Below, piece after piece: positions 53,175-62,049 of a stretch of DNA of 64,000 bases. The DNA lies in the NCBI RefSeq assembly GCF_036108815.1, contig NZ_CP107985.1:6817501-6881500 (forward strand), written 5' to 3'. Each line of letters begins with the position of its first letter. Position 1 is the first letter of the stretch. Under the pieces are notes generated by a model. It made no database searches and was not told the origin of the DNA. It saw nothing but the letters and a program-made list of their open reading frames with translations. The translations under genes were made by a program, and so were the position numbers. The DNA is from Streptomyces sp. NBC_00353. Lineage in GTDB: Bacteria > Actinomycetota > Actinomycetes > Streptomycetales > Streptomycetaceae.

Positions 53175-54317
53175 GTGCTTCTGAAAACCTTCGGCTGGTC
53201 GTTCGCGATTACCGCGCTCGGCCTGGTCGCAGCGGTGTTCTACGGGGGGTGGGAGGCCCTCGGGGTGGTCGCGATCCTTTCCGTCCTCGAGATCTCGCTG
53301 TCCTTCGACAATGCGGTAGTCAACGCCGGAATCCTGAAGAAGATGAGTGCCTTCTGGCAGAAGATCTTCCTCACGGTCGGCATTCTCATCGCGGTCTTCG
53401 GTATGCGGCTGGTCTTCCCTGTCGTGATCGTGGCCATCACCGCCAAGTTGGGGCCCATCGAGGCGGTCGATCTCTCGTTCAACCAGCCGGACCGCTATCA
53501 GGAACTGGTCACGGACGCCCACCCGGCGATCGCATCCTTCGGTGGCATGTTCCTGCTGATGATCTTCCTCGACTTCATCTTCGAGGAGCGTGACATCCAG
53601 TGGCTTCGCTGGATCGAGCGTCCGCTCGCCAAGCTCGGCAAGGTCGACATGCTGTCGGTCTGCATCGCGCTCATCGTGCTGCTGATCTCGGCACTGACCT
53701 TCGCCACCCAGGCGCACCAGCACGGCGGCGGTCACGCGAACAAGGCGGAGACCGTTCTGCTCGCGGGTGTCGCGGGTCTGATCACGTACCTCATCGTCGG
53801 CGGTCTCTCCAGCTTCTTCGAGAACAAGCTCGAGGAAGAGGAGGAGCGCGAGCACGAGGCCGAGGAAGAGGCCAGGAAGAGCGGCAAGAAGCTCTCCGCG
53901 GTGGTCCTCTCCGGCAAGGCCGCGTTCTTCATGTTCCTCTACCTCGAGGTCCTCGACGCGTCCTTCTCGTTCGACGGCGTCATCGGCGCCTTCGCCATCA
54001 CCAACAACATCGTGCTGATGGCCCTCGGCCTCGGTATCGGCGCCATGTACGTCCGGTCGCTCACGGTCTACCTGGTCCGTCAGGGCACCCTCGACGACTA
54101 CGTCTACCTGGAGCACGGCGCGCACTACGCCATCGGTGCGCTGTCCGTCATCCTGCTCGTCACCATCCAGTACCAGATCAACGAGATCATCACCGGCCTC
54201 GTCGGCGTCGTGCTGATCGCCTGGTCCTTCTGGTCCTCGGTCCGGCGCAACAAGGCGCTGGAGGCCGGAGGCGGCGACAACTCGGGCTCCAAGGCGGAAG
54301 TCCCGTCCGGGGTGTGA
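53175..54317 (+). CDS. TerC-like (DUF475) integral membrane protein
   Basis: A 380-residue membrane protein with about eight to nine hydrophobic segments. Acidic pairs buried in helices, SFDNAVVNAG near residue 47 and ASFSFDGVIGAFAITNN near 265, are the metal-site signature of the TerC superfamily, which exports Mn2+ or partners with TerD proteins at the membrane. A highly charged cytoplasmic loop (EEEEEREHEAEEEARK) lies between them. It follows the second terD by 71 bp and probably shares its transcript. Confidence 0.9.
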   Translation: MLLKTFGWSFAITALGLVAAVFYGGWEALGVVAILSVLEISLSFDNAVVNAGILKKMSAFWQKIFLTVGILIAVFGMRLVFPVVIVAITAKLGPIEAVDLSFNQPDRYQELVTDAHPAIASFGGMFLLMIFLDFIFEERDIQWLRWIERPLAKLGKVDMLSVCIALIVLLISALTFATQAHQHGGGHANKAETVLLAGVAGLITYLIVGGLSSFFENKLEEEEEREHEAEEEARKSGKKLSAVVLSGKAAFFMFLYLEVLDASFSFDGVIGAFAITNNIVLMALGLGIGAMYVRSLTVYLVRQGTLDDYVYLEHGAHYAIGALSVILLVTIQYQINEIITGLVGVVLIAWSFWSSVRRNKALEAGGGDNSGSKAEVPSGV

Positions 54318-54457
54318 CCCGGTAGGGATTGAGGAACGCTCTCAGCGGGGCGGTCCGTACGGCGACGGTTCTCCGGGGACACCCGGAGCCGGCCCGGGGG
54401 CCGCCCCGCAGTGATGCGCGCGGGGCCGGGCAGTACCGAGAAGTGTGGGGGTTGGGG

Positions 54458-55192
54458 ATGGCGTTCTGGGACGGCCTGTGGCCGAGGCGAGAAGCGCAGT
54501 TCGAGTCGGGCAACGCGGCCACCAACTCCATCGTGCTCTCCAAGCGGCACGCCACGGTCTCGCTGACCAAACAGGGCGCGCTGACCGGCAACCTCCGGGT
54601 CAATCTCTCCTGGCGGATGCGTACGTCCGACATCGAGGGCCGATCGCGGCAGAGCGGCCGCCTGCTGCGGCCGTTCAAGCTCTTTCAGCCCGATGTCGTC
54701 CAGGCGCACACCCAGGGCGTGGTCAACGTCGACCTGGACCTGGGCTGCATGTACGAGCTGAAGGACGGCACCAAGGGCGTCGTGCAGCCGCTGGGCAACC
54801 TGATCGGCGACCTGAACGGGCCGCCGTACATCAGGCTCAGCGGGGACGACCGCTTCGGGGCGCCGTCGGGGGAGACCGTGTACGTCAACCTCGACCAGCG
54901 GGACCAGATCAAGCGGCTGCTGTTCTTCGTCTACATCTACGACCAGACGCCGGCCTTCGACCGCACGCACGCCAAGGTGACGCTCTACCCGGGCAACGGG
55001 CCGCGGATCGAGATCGAGCTCGACGAGAGGGCCCCGCAGGCCCGCTCGTGCGCGGTGTTCACCGTCGAGAACGTCAAGGACGAGCTGATCGTGCGGCGCG
55101 AGGTGAAATTCGTCTACGGCTTCCAGTCGGAGCTGGACCGGCTGTACGGCTGGGGGATGCAGTGGGGCCGCGGCTACAAGTCACGGGCCTGA
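54458..55192 (+). CDS. TerA-like tellurium-resistance family protein
   Basis: A 244-residue protein of the TerD/TerA superfamily, distant from the TerD copies. It begins MAFWDGLWPRREAQFESGN, then a beta-rich region with NLRVNLSWRMR and an acidic site VNVDLDLGCMYELKDG, where TerA proteins bind ligand or metal. It ends in KFVYGFQSELDRLYGWGMQWGRG. The ATG at 54458 is chosen; the frame stays open further upstream. It probably associates with the TerC-like membrane protein encoded just before it. Confidence 0.8.
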   Translation: MAFWDGLWPRREAQFESGNAATNSIVLSKRHATVSLTKQGALTGNLRVNLSWRMRTSDIEGRSRQSGRLLRPFKLFQPDVVQAHTQGVVNVDLDLGCMYELKDGTKGVVQPLGNLIGDLNGPPYIRLSGDDRFGAPSGETVYVNLDQRDQIKRLLFFVYIYDQTPAFDRTHAKVTLYPGNGPRIEIELDERAPQARSCAVFTVENVKDELIVRREVKFVYGFQSELDRLYGWGMQWGRGYKSRA

Positions 55193-55303
55193 GGCCACCT
55201 GTGCTCGACTCCCCGGGCCTGAGACCCGAGTCCCGGCCCTGAGCCCCGGCTGAGACCGATCGCCGGTCCTCGGACCCGGATCCGGCCCGCGGCGCCGGAC
55301 CGG

Positions 55304-56191
55304 TCAGGACCGGACGAACTGCGGCCCCTGCGGCGGCAGGACGAAATTCGGGTCCGGGGCGGGCTGCGCGGCCGCCGCGGGCTGCGGGTAGCCGTACGCG
55401 GGCTGTGCGGAGGCCGGCTGCGGATAGCCATAGGCCGGCTGGGGAGCCGGGACGGGCGCTGCAACCGCTGTCGGCTGCGGGTAGCCGTACGCGGGCTGCT
55501 GGTGCTGGACCGTGGCCTGAGGGTCGGGGCCGGGCGCCGGGGCGGGGGGAAACACGGGGGCGGGCGGTGCGGCAGCCGGCCCGGTGACCGGCGCCGAGGC
55601 GGGCGAAGGGCTCGCCGATGCGACCGCATCGGGTTCGGCCGCGGCCTCCGCCTCGTCGACCGAGATGCCGAACGCGGTCGCGAGACCCACCAGACCCGTC
55701 GGGTAGCCCTGGCCGACCGCCCTGAATTTCCAGCCATCGCCGCGCCGGTAGAGCTCGCCGCAGATGATCGCGGTCTCCTCGCCGGTCTCCGGCCGCACAT
55801 CGAACACGGCGAGCGGATCCCCGCCCGCCGAGCCCGCGTCGTACAGCAGGATGCGCAGATCGCGGACCTGCTGGAAGGCCGCGCCGTCCGAGGACGCGGC
55901 GATGACCACCTGCTCGACGGAGGGGTCGAGCGCGCCCAGGTCGGCCTCGATGGTGTCGGTCAGCCCCTCGGCGACACTGCGCTTCGGCAGCCGTCGTACC
56001 AGGCCGGAGGGGTGCCTGGGCTGGTTGTAGAAGACGAAGTCCTCGTCGGAGCGCACACGGCCACCGGTGCCGAGAAGCAGGGCCGAAGCGTCCACATCGG
56101 GGACCCCGGCGCCCGGGGTCCAGCGCAGCACGGCCCGTACGGCCGTGGTGTCGAGGGGGACGTTCGAGCCCTTCAGCATCGCGTGCGTCAT
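55304..56191 (-). CDS. divergent TerD protein with Pro/Ala/Tyr-rich repeat tail
   Basis: A 295-residue protein. The first about 180 residues are TerD-like (DVDASALLLGTGGRVRSDEDFVFYNQ, GEETAIICGELYRRGDGWKFRAVGQGYPTGLVGLA), but the second metal-binding segment (GDNxTGxGxGDDE) is absent. The C-terminal 115 residues are disordered, Pro/Ala-rich, with three copies of QPAYGYPQP. It is on the opposite strand to the other Ter genes, divergent from the HpcH/HpaI-type gene. A role as a scaffold rather than a Ca2+ binder is inferred. ATG at 56200 is an alternative start. Confidence 0.82.
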   Translation of the reverse strand: MTHAMLKGSNVPLDTTAVRAVLRWTPGAGVPDVDASALLLGTGGRVRSDEDFVFYNQPRHPSGLVRRLPKRSVAEGLTDTIEADLGALDPSVEQVVIAASSDGAAFQQVRDLRILLYDAGSAGGDPLAVFDVRPETGEETAIICGELYRRGDGWKFRAVGQGYPTGLVGLATAFGISVDEAEAAAEPDAVASASPSPASAPVTGPAAAPPAPVFPPAPAPGPDPQATVQHQQPAYGYPQPTAVAAPVPAPQPAYGYPQPASAQPAYGYPQPAAAAQPAPDPNFVLPPQGPQFVRS

Positions 56192-56411
56192 GGCGGTCAT
56201 CCTGCCTGCTGGCAGCCCGCGCAGACAACGCGGGGGTAGCAACCCATGTCTCGGCAGTGCGTCGGAACCACGCCGTCCGCGCTCTGTGGAACCGTCGGGA
56301 AATGGACGAGTTACCCGAAATTCATGCACGCAGGGAACTGTCGACACCAGTCCGTACGTACTATTACCGGCCATACGTTGTCCGGCCGGTCAGGCAGTTC
56401 GGGGGAATCAC

Positions 56412-57575
56412 ATGCGTCATTTCGGGCACATCTCGCCCGCTGCGCGGAAGGGCCTGTTCCACCGGGAGCCGGCCGAATTCGATGCGGGCTCGCCCGCCGG
56501 CATGCTTTCGGCCGCCCTGGGCGCCACCCTTTACTCCCCGGCCACCCGGCCGCGGCTCGCGGACGACATCATCAAACAGGCCGGGCGCGGTGTCGTCTCG
56601 ATGGTGCTGTGCCTTGAGGATTCGATCGACGACTCCGAGGTGACGGCGGCCGAGGAGAACCTGGTCAGGCAGTTCGCCGACCTCGCGGCGCGCGGCGTCG
56701 AGGTGCCCCTGCTCTTCATCCGGGTCCGTGAGCCGGAGCAGATAACGGACCTGGTGAACCGGCTCGGCAGCTCCGCCGGATTGTTGTCCGGTTTTGTACT
56801 TCCGAAGTTCACCGAAGAGCGTGGTGTGCCGTTCATGGAGGCACTCACCAAGGCCGAGACGGCCACGAGCCGGCGGCTCTTCGCGATGCCCGTCCTCGAA
56901 TCCCCGGAGCTGCTGCATCTGGAGTCCCGTGGCGCGACGCTGCAGGGAATCGCCCGTACCGTTGACAGGTACCGGGACCGGGTGCTCGCACTGCGGCTCG
57001 GGGTCACCGACTTCTGCTCGGCGTACGGACTGCGCAGGGCGCCGGACATGACGGCGTACGACGTGCAGCTCGTCGCCGCGGTCATCGCCGACGTGGTCAA
57101 TGTGCTGGGCCGGGCGGACGGCACCGGTTTCACCATCACCGGCCCGGTGTGGGAGTACTTCCGACTTCAGGAGCGCATGTTCAAGCCGCAGCTGCGCCGC
57201 AGCCCCTTCCTGGAGGGCCGGGCCGAGGAGCTGCGCACGGAGCTGATCGAGCACGACCTGGACGGGCTGCTGCGGGAGATCGAGCTCGACCGGGCCAACG
57301 GGCTGCTCGGCAAGACCTGCATCCACCCGTCGCACGTCGCGCCCGTCCACGCACTGTCCGTGGTCAGCCACGAGGAGTTCAGTGATGCACAGGACATCCT
57401 GCGGCCGGAGCGGGGAGGCGGTGGAGTCATGCGCTCCGCGTACACGAACAAGATGAACGAAGTGAAGCCCCACCGAGCCTGGGCCGAGCGCACCCTGCGG
57501 CGGGCCGAGGTCTTCGGCGTGGCGAAGGAAGACGTCGGGTTCGTGGATCTGCTGGCCGCGGGCCTCGCGGAATGA
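56412..57575 (+). CDS. HpcH/HpaI-type aldolase/lyase of the Ter biosynthetic set
   Basis: A 387-residue TIM-barrel lyase of the citrate-lyase beta/HpcH family. The Mg2+-binding Glu lies in VLCLEDSIDDSE near residue 69, and the second acidic site in LRLGVTDFCSAYGLRR. The substrate cannot be read from sequence, but in published comparative work on Ter systems this family is part of a conserved biosynthetic module predicted to make a nucleoside-like metabolite. GGGGGAA is seven bases ahead of the ATG. Confidence 0.86.
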   Translation: MRHFGHISPAARKGLFHREPAEFDAGSPAGMLSAALGATLYSPATRPRLADDIIKQAGRGVVSMVLCLEDSIDDSEVTAAEENLVRQFADLAARGVEVPLLFIRVREPEQITDLVNRLGSSAGLLSGFVLPKFTEERGVPFMEALTKAETATSRRLFAMPVLESPELLHLESRGATLQGIARTVDRYRDRVLALRLGVTDFCSAYGLRRAPDMTAYDVQLVAAVIADVVNVLGRADGTGFTITGPVWEYFRLQERMFKPQLRRSPFLEGRAEELRTELIEHDLDGLLREIELDRANGLLGKTCIHPSHVAPVHALSVVSHEEFSDAQDILRPERGGGGVMRSAYTNKMNEVKPHRAWAERTLRRAEVFGVAKEDVGFVDLLAAGLAE

Positions 57576-57621
57576 GCGCGTCTCGATGAGCGAGCGCGCA
57601 GCAAGGAAAGAGACGGCGAAC

Positions 57622-60120
57622 GTGGTCTGGTCGGGTAGCTGGGTGGCGGAGCGACTGGGCGTCGAGCTCGTCGGCAACGGGGCGTCCGGAGGGGACGGGG
57701 AGCTCCGGGAGCTGCTGGGCCTCGCTCTGCGCCGCAACCCCAAGCGGGCCCACCTGCTCGTCTCCAACGTGCTGGGCAAGCACGTGCCGCAGAGGCCGTC
57801 CGTGGTCTACGGGGCGGGCTTCGAACTCGGCCTGCGGGTGCGCGAGCTCCTCGGGGAAGCGCTGTCGCGCCGGTCGGTGGTCCTCGGGTACGCGGAGACG
57901 GCCACCGGTCTCGGCCACGCGGTCGCCGACGGGCTGGGAGTGGCGCCGTATCTCCACTCGACGCGCCGCCCGGTCGAGGGCGTGGCCCGGGCGGGCGGCT
58001 TCGAGGAGTCGCACTCGCACGCGACCTCGCATCTGCTGCTGCCGGAGGACCCGACGCTGCTCGCCGGCGGTGGGAGCGGGCGGGCGGGAGAGCCGCTCGT
58101 GCTGGTGGACGACGAGTTCTCCACGGGCAACACCGTGCTCAACACGATCCGCGCGCTGCACGAGCTGTACCCGCGCGACCGGTACGTGATCGTGGCCCTG
58201 GTGGACATGCGGTCGCCGGCCGACCGCGGACGCCTGACCGAGTTCGCCGCGGAGATCGGCGCACGCGTCGACCTGGTGGCGAGGGGAACGGGCACGGTCC
58301 GCCTCCCGGACGGCGTCCTGGAGAAGGGGCAGGCGCTGGTCGCCGCCCATGAGCGGGCCGCCGAGGCAAGCGAAGGCGGCCGTGTGGCTGCTGCAGCCCG
58401 GGCCGGATCGTCGGTACCGGGGCAAGAGACCGATGCCTTCTGCACCCGAGTGGAGCTGGAGTGGCCGGCCGCGGTGCCCGACGGCGGCCGGCACGGCTTC
58501 ACCCCCGCGCATCGCGCGACCCTGGAATCGGCCCTTCCCGCCATGGCCGCCCGTATTGCCGACGCCCTGGACGGCGACGCCTGCCGCGTACTGGTCCTCG
58601 GCTTCGAGGAGCTGATGTACGCACCGCTCCGGCTCGGCACGGCCCTGGAGGACCACACCGAGGCCGAGGTGCGGTACTCCACCACCACACGTTCCCCCGT
58701 TCTCGCCGTCGACGACCCCGGCTACGCGATACGCAGCCGTCTGGTCTTCCCGGCCCATGACAACCCGGCCGACGGCCCGGGCGACCGCTTCGCCTACAAC
58801 GTCGCGGGTGCCGGTTTCGACGCGGTGGTGGTGGTCGTCGACTCCGCTGCCGACACTCCGGAGCTGCACGCCCCCGGCGGCCTGCTGGCGGAGCTCGCCG
58901 CGCACACCTCCCACGTCCTGCTGGCCGTCGTTCCCTCGTACGTCCCCTCACCCGCCCCCGAACGGCAGGAACCCCCCATGCTGCCCGAGCCCCTTCGCGG
59001 CCCCGTCTTCTCCTCCTACGAGCCGGACGACGTCGGCTGGCTGCTCCAGGACCTCTCGGACACCGAGCTGGAGGCGCCCACCGAGGAGCGCGAGGAAGCG
59101 ATACAGAGCGGTGGCGCGCACTACGCCGAGTCGCTGCCCGTCGAATACCAGCCGTCCGCCGAGTACCAGGACCTGTTCAAGGCGGCCCTGGACCTGTCGG
59201 CCGCCCGCATCGCGCGGGCCGTCGGCACCGTCACCGAGACGGTTCTCGCCGAGCGCAGCCCCCGTCCCGTTCTCGTCTCCCTCGCCCGGGCCGGAACCCC
59301 GGTCGGTGTGCTGATGCGCCGCTGGGCGCAGCACCGCCACGGACTCGATCTGCCGCACTACGCCGTCTCCATCGTGCGCGGACGGGGCATCGACGCCAAC
59401 GCCCTGCGCTGGCTGGCCGCCCACCACGACCCGGCGGACGTCGTCTTCGTCGACGGATGGACCGGCAAGGGGGCGATAACCCGTGAACTGTCTGCGGCGC
59501 TCGCCGAGTTCGAGGGCTTCGATCCCGAGATCGCGGTCCTGGCGGACCCGGGCGGCTGCGTCCGCACCTACGGCACCCGCGAGGACTTCCTCATCCCGTC
59601 CGCCTGCCTCAACTCCACCGTATCCGGACTGATTTCGCGCACGGTGCTCCGCTCCGATCTGGTCGGCCCGCACGACTTCCACGGCGCGAAGTTCTACCGG
59701 GAGCTGGCGGACGCCGATGTGTCCGGCCACTTCCTCGACACCGTCGCCGAGCACTTCGACGAGGTCGTCGACGCGGTGGACGCCGAGGTCAAGGAGCTGC
59801 TCGCCGCGGACCGCGCCCCGACCTGGGACGGCTGGGCGGCCGTCGAGCGCATCAGCGAGGAGTACGGCATCCACGATGTGAACCTGGTCAAGCCGGGCGT
59901 CGGCGAGACCACACGCGTACTGCTGCGACGCGTCCCGTGGAAGATCCTCGCCAAGCGCGGCGCCGGCGCCGACCTCGAGCACATCAGGCTGCTGGCCGAG
60001 CAGCGCGGAGTGCCGGTCGAAGAGGTCGACGAACTCCCGTACACCTGCGTCGGACTGATCCACCCGAAGTACACCCGGGGAGCGACCGGCGCGGACGGCA
60101 AGGCGGTGGCGTCACAGTGA
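57622..60120 (+). CDS. multidomain phosphoribosyltransferase fusion (PRTase_2-TRSP-PRTase_1/StiP-Pelota-like)
   Basis: An 832-residue protein that appears to join four units. Residues 1-230 form a phosphoribosyltransferase with the PRPP loop VDDEFSTGNT near residue 163. About 250-440 fit the TRSP module. About 480-740 form a second PRTase-like unit, formerly StiP, with VVFVDGWTGKGA near residue 610. The last 70 residues (VPWKILAKRGAGADLEHIRLLAEQRGVPVEEV) resemble a Pelota RNA-binding module. In published Ter operons these are usually separate genes. The GTG at 57622 has AAGGAAAGAGA ahead; an in-frame ATG at 57586 is the alternative. Its stop overlaps the HAD gene (GTGA). Domain names are from memory. 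Confidence 0.8.
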   Translation: MVWSGSWVAERLGVELVGNGASGGDGELRELLGLALRRNPKRAHLLVSNVLGKHVPQRPSVVYGAGFELGLRVRELLGEALSRRSVVLGYAETATGLGHAVADGLGVAPYLHSTRRPVEGVARAGGFEESHSHATSHLLLPEDPTLLAGGGSGRAGEPLVLVDDEFSTGNTVLNTIRALHELYPRDRYVIVALVDMRSPADRGRLTEFAAEIGARVDLVARGTGTVRLPDGVLEKGQALVAAHERAAEASEGGRVAAAARAGSSVPGQETDAFCTRVELEWPAAVPDGGRHGFTPAHRATLESALPAMAARIADALDGDACRVLVLGFEELMYAPLRLGTALEDHTEAEVRYSTTTRSPVLAVDDPGYAIRSRLVFPAHDNPADGPGDRFAYNVAGAGFDAVVVVVDSAADTPELHAPGGLLAELAAHTSHVLLAVVPSYVPSPAPERQEPPMLPEPLRGPVFSSYEPDDVGWLLQDLSDTELEAPTEEREEAIQSGGAHYAESLPVEYQPSAEYQDLFKAALDLSAARIARAVGTVTETVLAERSPRPVLVSLARAGTPVGVLMRRWAQHRHGLDLPHYAVSIVRGRGIDANALRWLAAHHDPADVVFVDGWTGKGAITRELSAALAEFEGFDPEIAVLADPGGCVRTYGTREDFLIPSACLNSTVSGLISRTVLRSDLVGPHDFHGAKFYRELADADVSGHFLDTVAEHFDEVVDAVDAEVKELLAADRAPTWDGWAAVERISEEYGIHDVNLVKPGVGETTRVLLRRVPWKILAKRGAGADLEHIRLLAEQRGVPVEEVDELPYTCVGLIHPKYTRGATGADGKAVASQ

Positions 60121-61073
60121 CCACCCCGAGCTCCCGGGCCACCCCGGGCTCCGTGACCATCCCGACGCCCACGGCCGCCCCGGCCCCCCCGATCGCTCGG
60201 GCCGGCCCCGTGACGCTGATCGCCAGCGACCTCGACCGCACCCTCATCTATTCGACAGCGGCGCTCCAGCTCTCCATGCCGGACGCCGAAGCCCCCCGGC
60301 TGCTCTGCGTCGAGGTGTACGGCCACAAGCCGCTCTCCTATCTCACGGAGACGGCCGCCGCACTCCTCGACGAGCTGGCCCGCACCACGGTCTTCGTGCC
60401 CACGACCACCCGCACCCGTGAGCAGTACCACCGCATCAGGCTCCCCGGCCCCGCACCCGAGTTCGCGATCTGCGCCAACGGGGGACACCTCCTGGTCGAC
60501 GGGGTGTCCGACCCCGACTGGCAGACACAGGTGGCCCGCCGGCTCGCCGACGAATGCGCCTCGCTCGCCGAAGTCCGCGCCCACCTCGTCGCCGCTGCGG
60601 ACCCTGCCTGGCTCCTCAAGGAACGCGTCGCCGAGGACCTCTTCGCCTATCTCGTCGTCGAACGCTCGCTGCTGCCCGCAGGCTGGGTGAGTGAGCTGGC
60701 CGAGTGGGCGGAACCCCGTGGCTGGACCGTGTCGCTCCAGGGCCGCAAGATCTACGCCGTGCCCAAGCCGCTCACCAAGAGCGCCGCGATGAACGAAGTC
60801 GCCCGCCGCGCCGGCGCCACGCTCACCCTCGCTGCCGGTGACTCGCTCCTCGACGCCGATCTGCTTCTCGCCGCCGACCACGCATGGCGCCCCGGTCACG
60901 GCGAACTCGCCGACACCGGCTGGAGCGCCCCGCACATCGACGTACTGACGGAGAACGGTGTGGTGGCAGGTGAGGAGATCCTCCGGCGTTTCCTTCGGGC
61001 TTCCGTCCCGCAACAGGGCCTCCGGCAGGGAACAGTGGTACCTGAGGCCGTGACCGGTCTGCCCGGCAGGTGA
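60117..61073 (+). CDS. HAD-superfamily phosphatase of the Ter set
   Basis: A 318-residue HAD phosphohydrolase. Motif I is DLDRTLIYS near residue 38, motif II TTTRTREQY, the motif III Lys lies in KPLTKSAAMNEV, and motif IV is GDSLLDADLLL near 241. It has the Cof-type cap in the middle. The GTG overlaps the stop of the PRTase fusion by four bases, so the two proteins are made in ratio, suggesting that it acts on that enzyme's phosphorylated product. Confidence 0.88.
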   Translation: MTTPSSRATPGSVTIPTPTAAPAPPIARAGPVTLIASDLDRTLIYSTAALQLSMPDAEAPRLLCVEVYGHKPLSYLTETAAALLDELARTTVFVPTTTRTREQYHRIRLPGPAPEFAICANGGHLLVDGVSDPDWQTQVARRLADECASLAEVRAHLVAAADPAWLLKERVAEDLFAYLVVERSLLPAGWVSELAEWAEPRGWTVSLQGRKIYAVPKPLTKSAAMNEVARRAGATLTLAAGDSLLDADLLLAADHAWRPGHGELADTGWSAPHIDVLTENGVVAGEEILRRFLRASVPQQGLRQGTVVPEAVTGLPGR

Positions 61074-61080
61074 CCAGCGT

Positions 61081-61106
61081 GCCGGGCAGGTGACCGCCTG
61101 CCCGGC
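61081..61106 (+). terminator. hairpin between HAD and O-methyltransferase genes
   Basis: GCCGGGCAGG and CCTGCCCGGC form a perfect 10-base stem. The related GCCCGGCAGGTGACC just upstream makes this a small repeat cluster. Confidence 0.7.
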
Positions 61107-61126
61107 AGGCACAGAGGGAGTGCGCG

Positions 61127-61786
61127 ATGAGCAAGGGAAACGAAACCAGGATCACGGACGAGCTGTACGCGTACATGCTGGCGCACAACCCGCCGCTCGA
61201 CGCGGTACAGCGTGAACTCGTCGAGACCACGTACGCGCAGCTTCCCGAACAGGCGGGGATGCAGTCCGCCGAGGAGCAGGGCCCACTGCTCGCCTTCCTC
61301 GTACGGCTGACGGGTGCCCGGCACATCGTCGAGGTCGGGACGTTCACCGGGTTCTCGGCCCTTGCGATGGCGCAGGGACTGCCCGCCGACGGACGGCTGA
61401 TCGCCTGCGACATCTCGGAGGAGTGGACCGCCTACGGCCGCGAGGCGTGGGAGAAGGCGGGCGTCGCCGACCGGATCGAGCTGCGCATCGCCCCCGCTCT
61501 CGACACCCTGGGAGCGATGCCGTCCGAGCCGCACGTCGATCTGGCCTATCTGGACGCGGACAAGGGCAACTACATTCCGTACTGGGAAGAGCTGGTGCCC
61601 CGGATGCGCCGGGGCGGCCTGATCGTCACCGACAACGTGCTGTTCCACGGCGGTGTGACCGACCCACGGGCGACCGGCGGAGCGGCGGCCATCAAGGAGT
61701 TCAACGAGCATGTGGCCGGCGATCCGCGGATGGACAGTGTGATGCTCACCGTGGCGGACGGACTGACCCTCTCCCGCAAGCGGTAG
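61127..61786 (+). CDS. SAM-dependent O-methyltransferase (COMT-like class I)
   Basis: A 219-residue class I methyltransferase of the CCoAOMT/catechol-O-MT type. SAM motif I is HIVEVGTFTGFSALAMAQ, the acidic ribose-binding loop is CDISEE, and the metal-binding Asp residues are in YLDADKGNY and VTDNVLF. It methylates a hydroxyl group on a small molecule with Mg2+. It follows the HAD gene after a hairpin, so membership of the Ter transcript is uncertain. GAGGGAG lies ahead of the ATG. Confidence 0.9.
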   Translation: MSKGNETRITDELYAYMLAHNPPLDAVQRELVETTYAQLPEQAGMQSAEEQGPLLAFLVRLTGARHIVEVGTFTGFSALAMAQGLPADGRLIACDISEEWTAYGREAWEKAGVADRIELRIAPALDTLGAMPSEPHVDLAYLDADKGNYIPYWEELVPRMRRGGLIVTDNVLFHGGVTDPRATGGAAAIKEFNEHVAGDPRMDSVMLTVADGLTLSRKR

Positions 61787-61807
61787 CGACCCGCCCGCCC
61801 GGCCGGG

Positions 61808-62020
61808 TCAGCCGCAGCAGCCCCCACCGCAGCAGCCGCCGCCCGACGGGGCGGCGGGCGCGGACTTTGCCGACGCCCCGCCCACGGCCACCGTGGAGAG
61901 GAGCTTCACCGTGTCCTCGTGTCCGGCGGGGCAGGAGGCAGGGGCAGACGACTCGGCCATCGGACGACTGAGTTCGAACGTGTCTCCGCAGGAGCGGCAG
62001 CGGTATTCGTAGCGAGGCAT
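61808..62020 (-). CDS. FmdB-like zinc-ribbon protein with Cys-rich tail
   Basis: A 70-residue protein. The FmdB-type zinc ribbon is MPRYEYRCRSCGDTFELSRP with a second ligand pair in CPAGHED. The extreme C-terminus adds GGGCCGGGCCG, which looks like an extra metal-binding tail. FmdB proteins are putative regulators. It converges on the O-methyltransferase gene. Confidence 0.85.
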   Translation of the reverse strand: MPRYEYRCRSCGDTFELSRPMAESSAPASCPAGHEDTVKLLSTVAVGGASAKSAPAAPSGGGCCGGGCCG

Positions 62021-62049
62021 GGCCCCAGGCTAACCGGCGGGCACCACGG

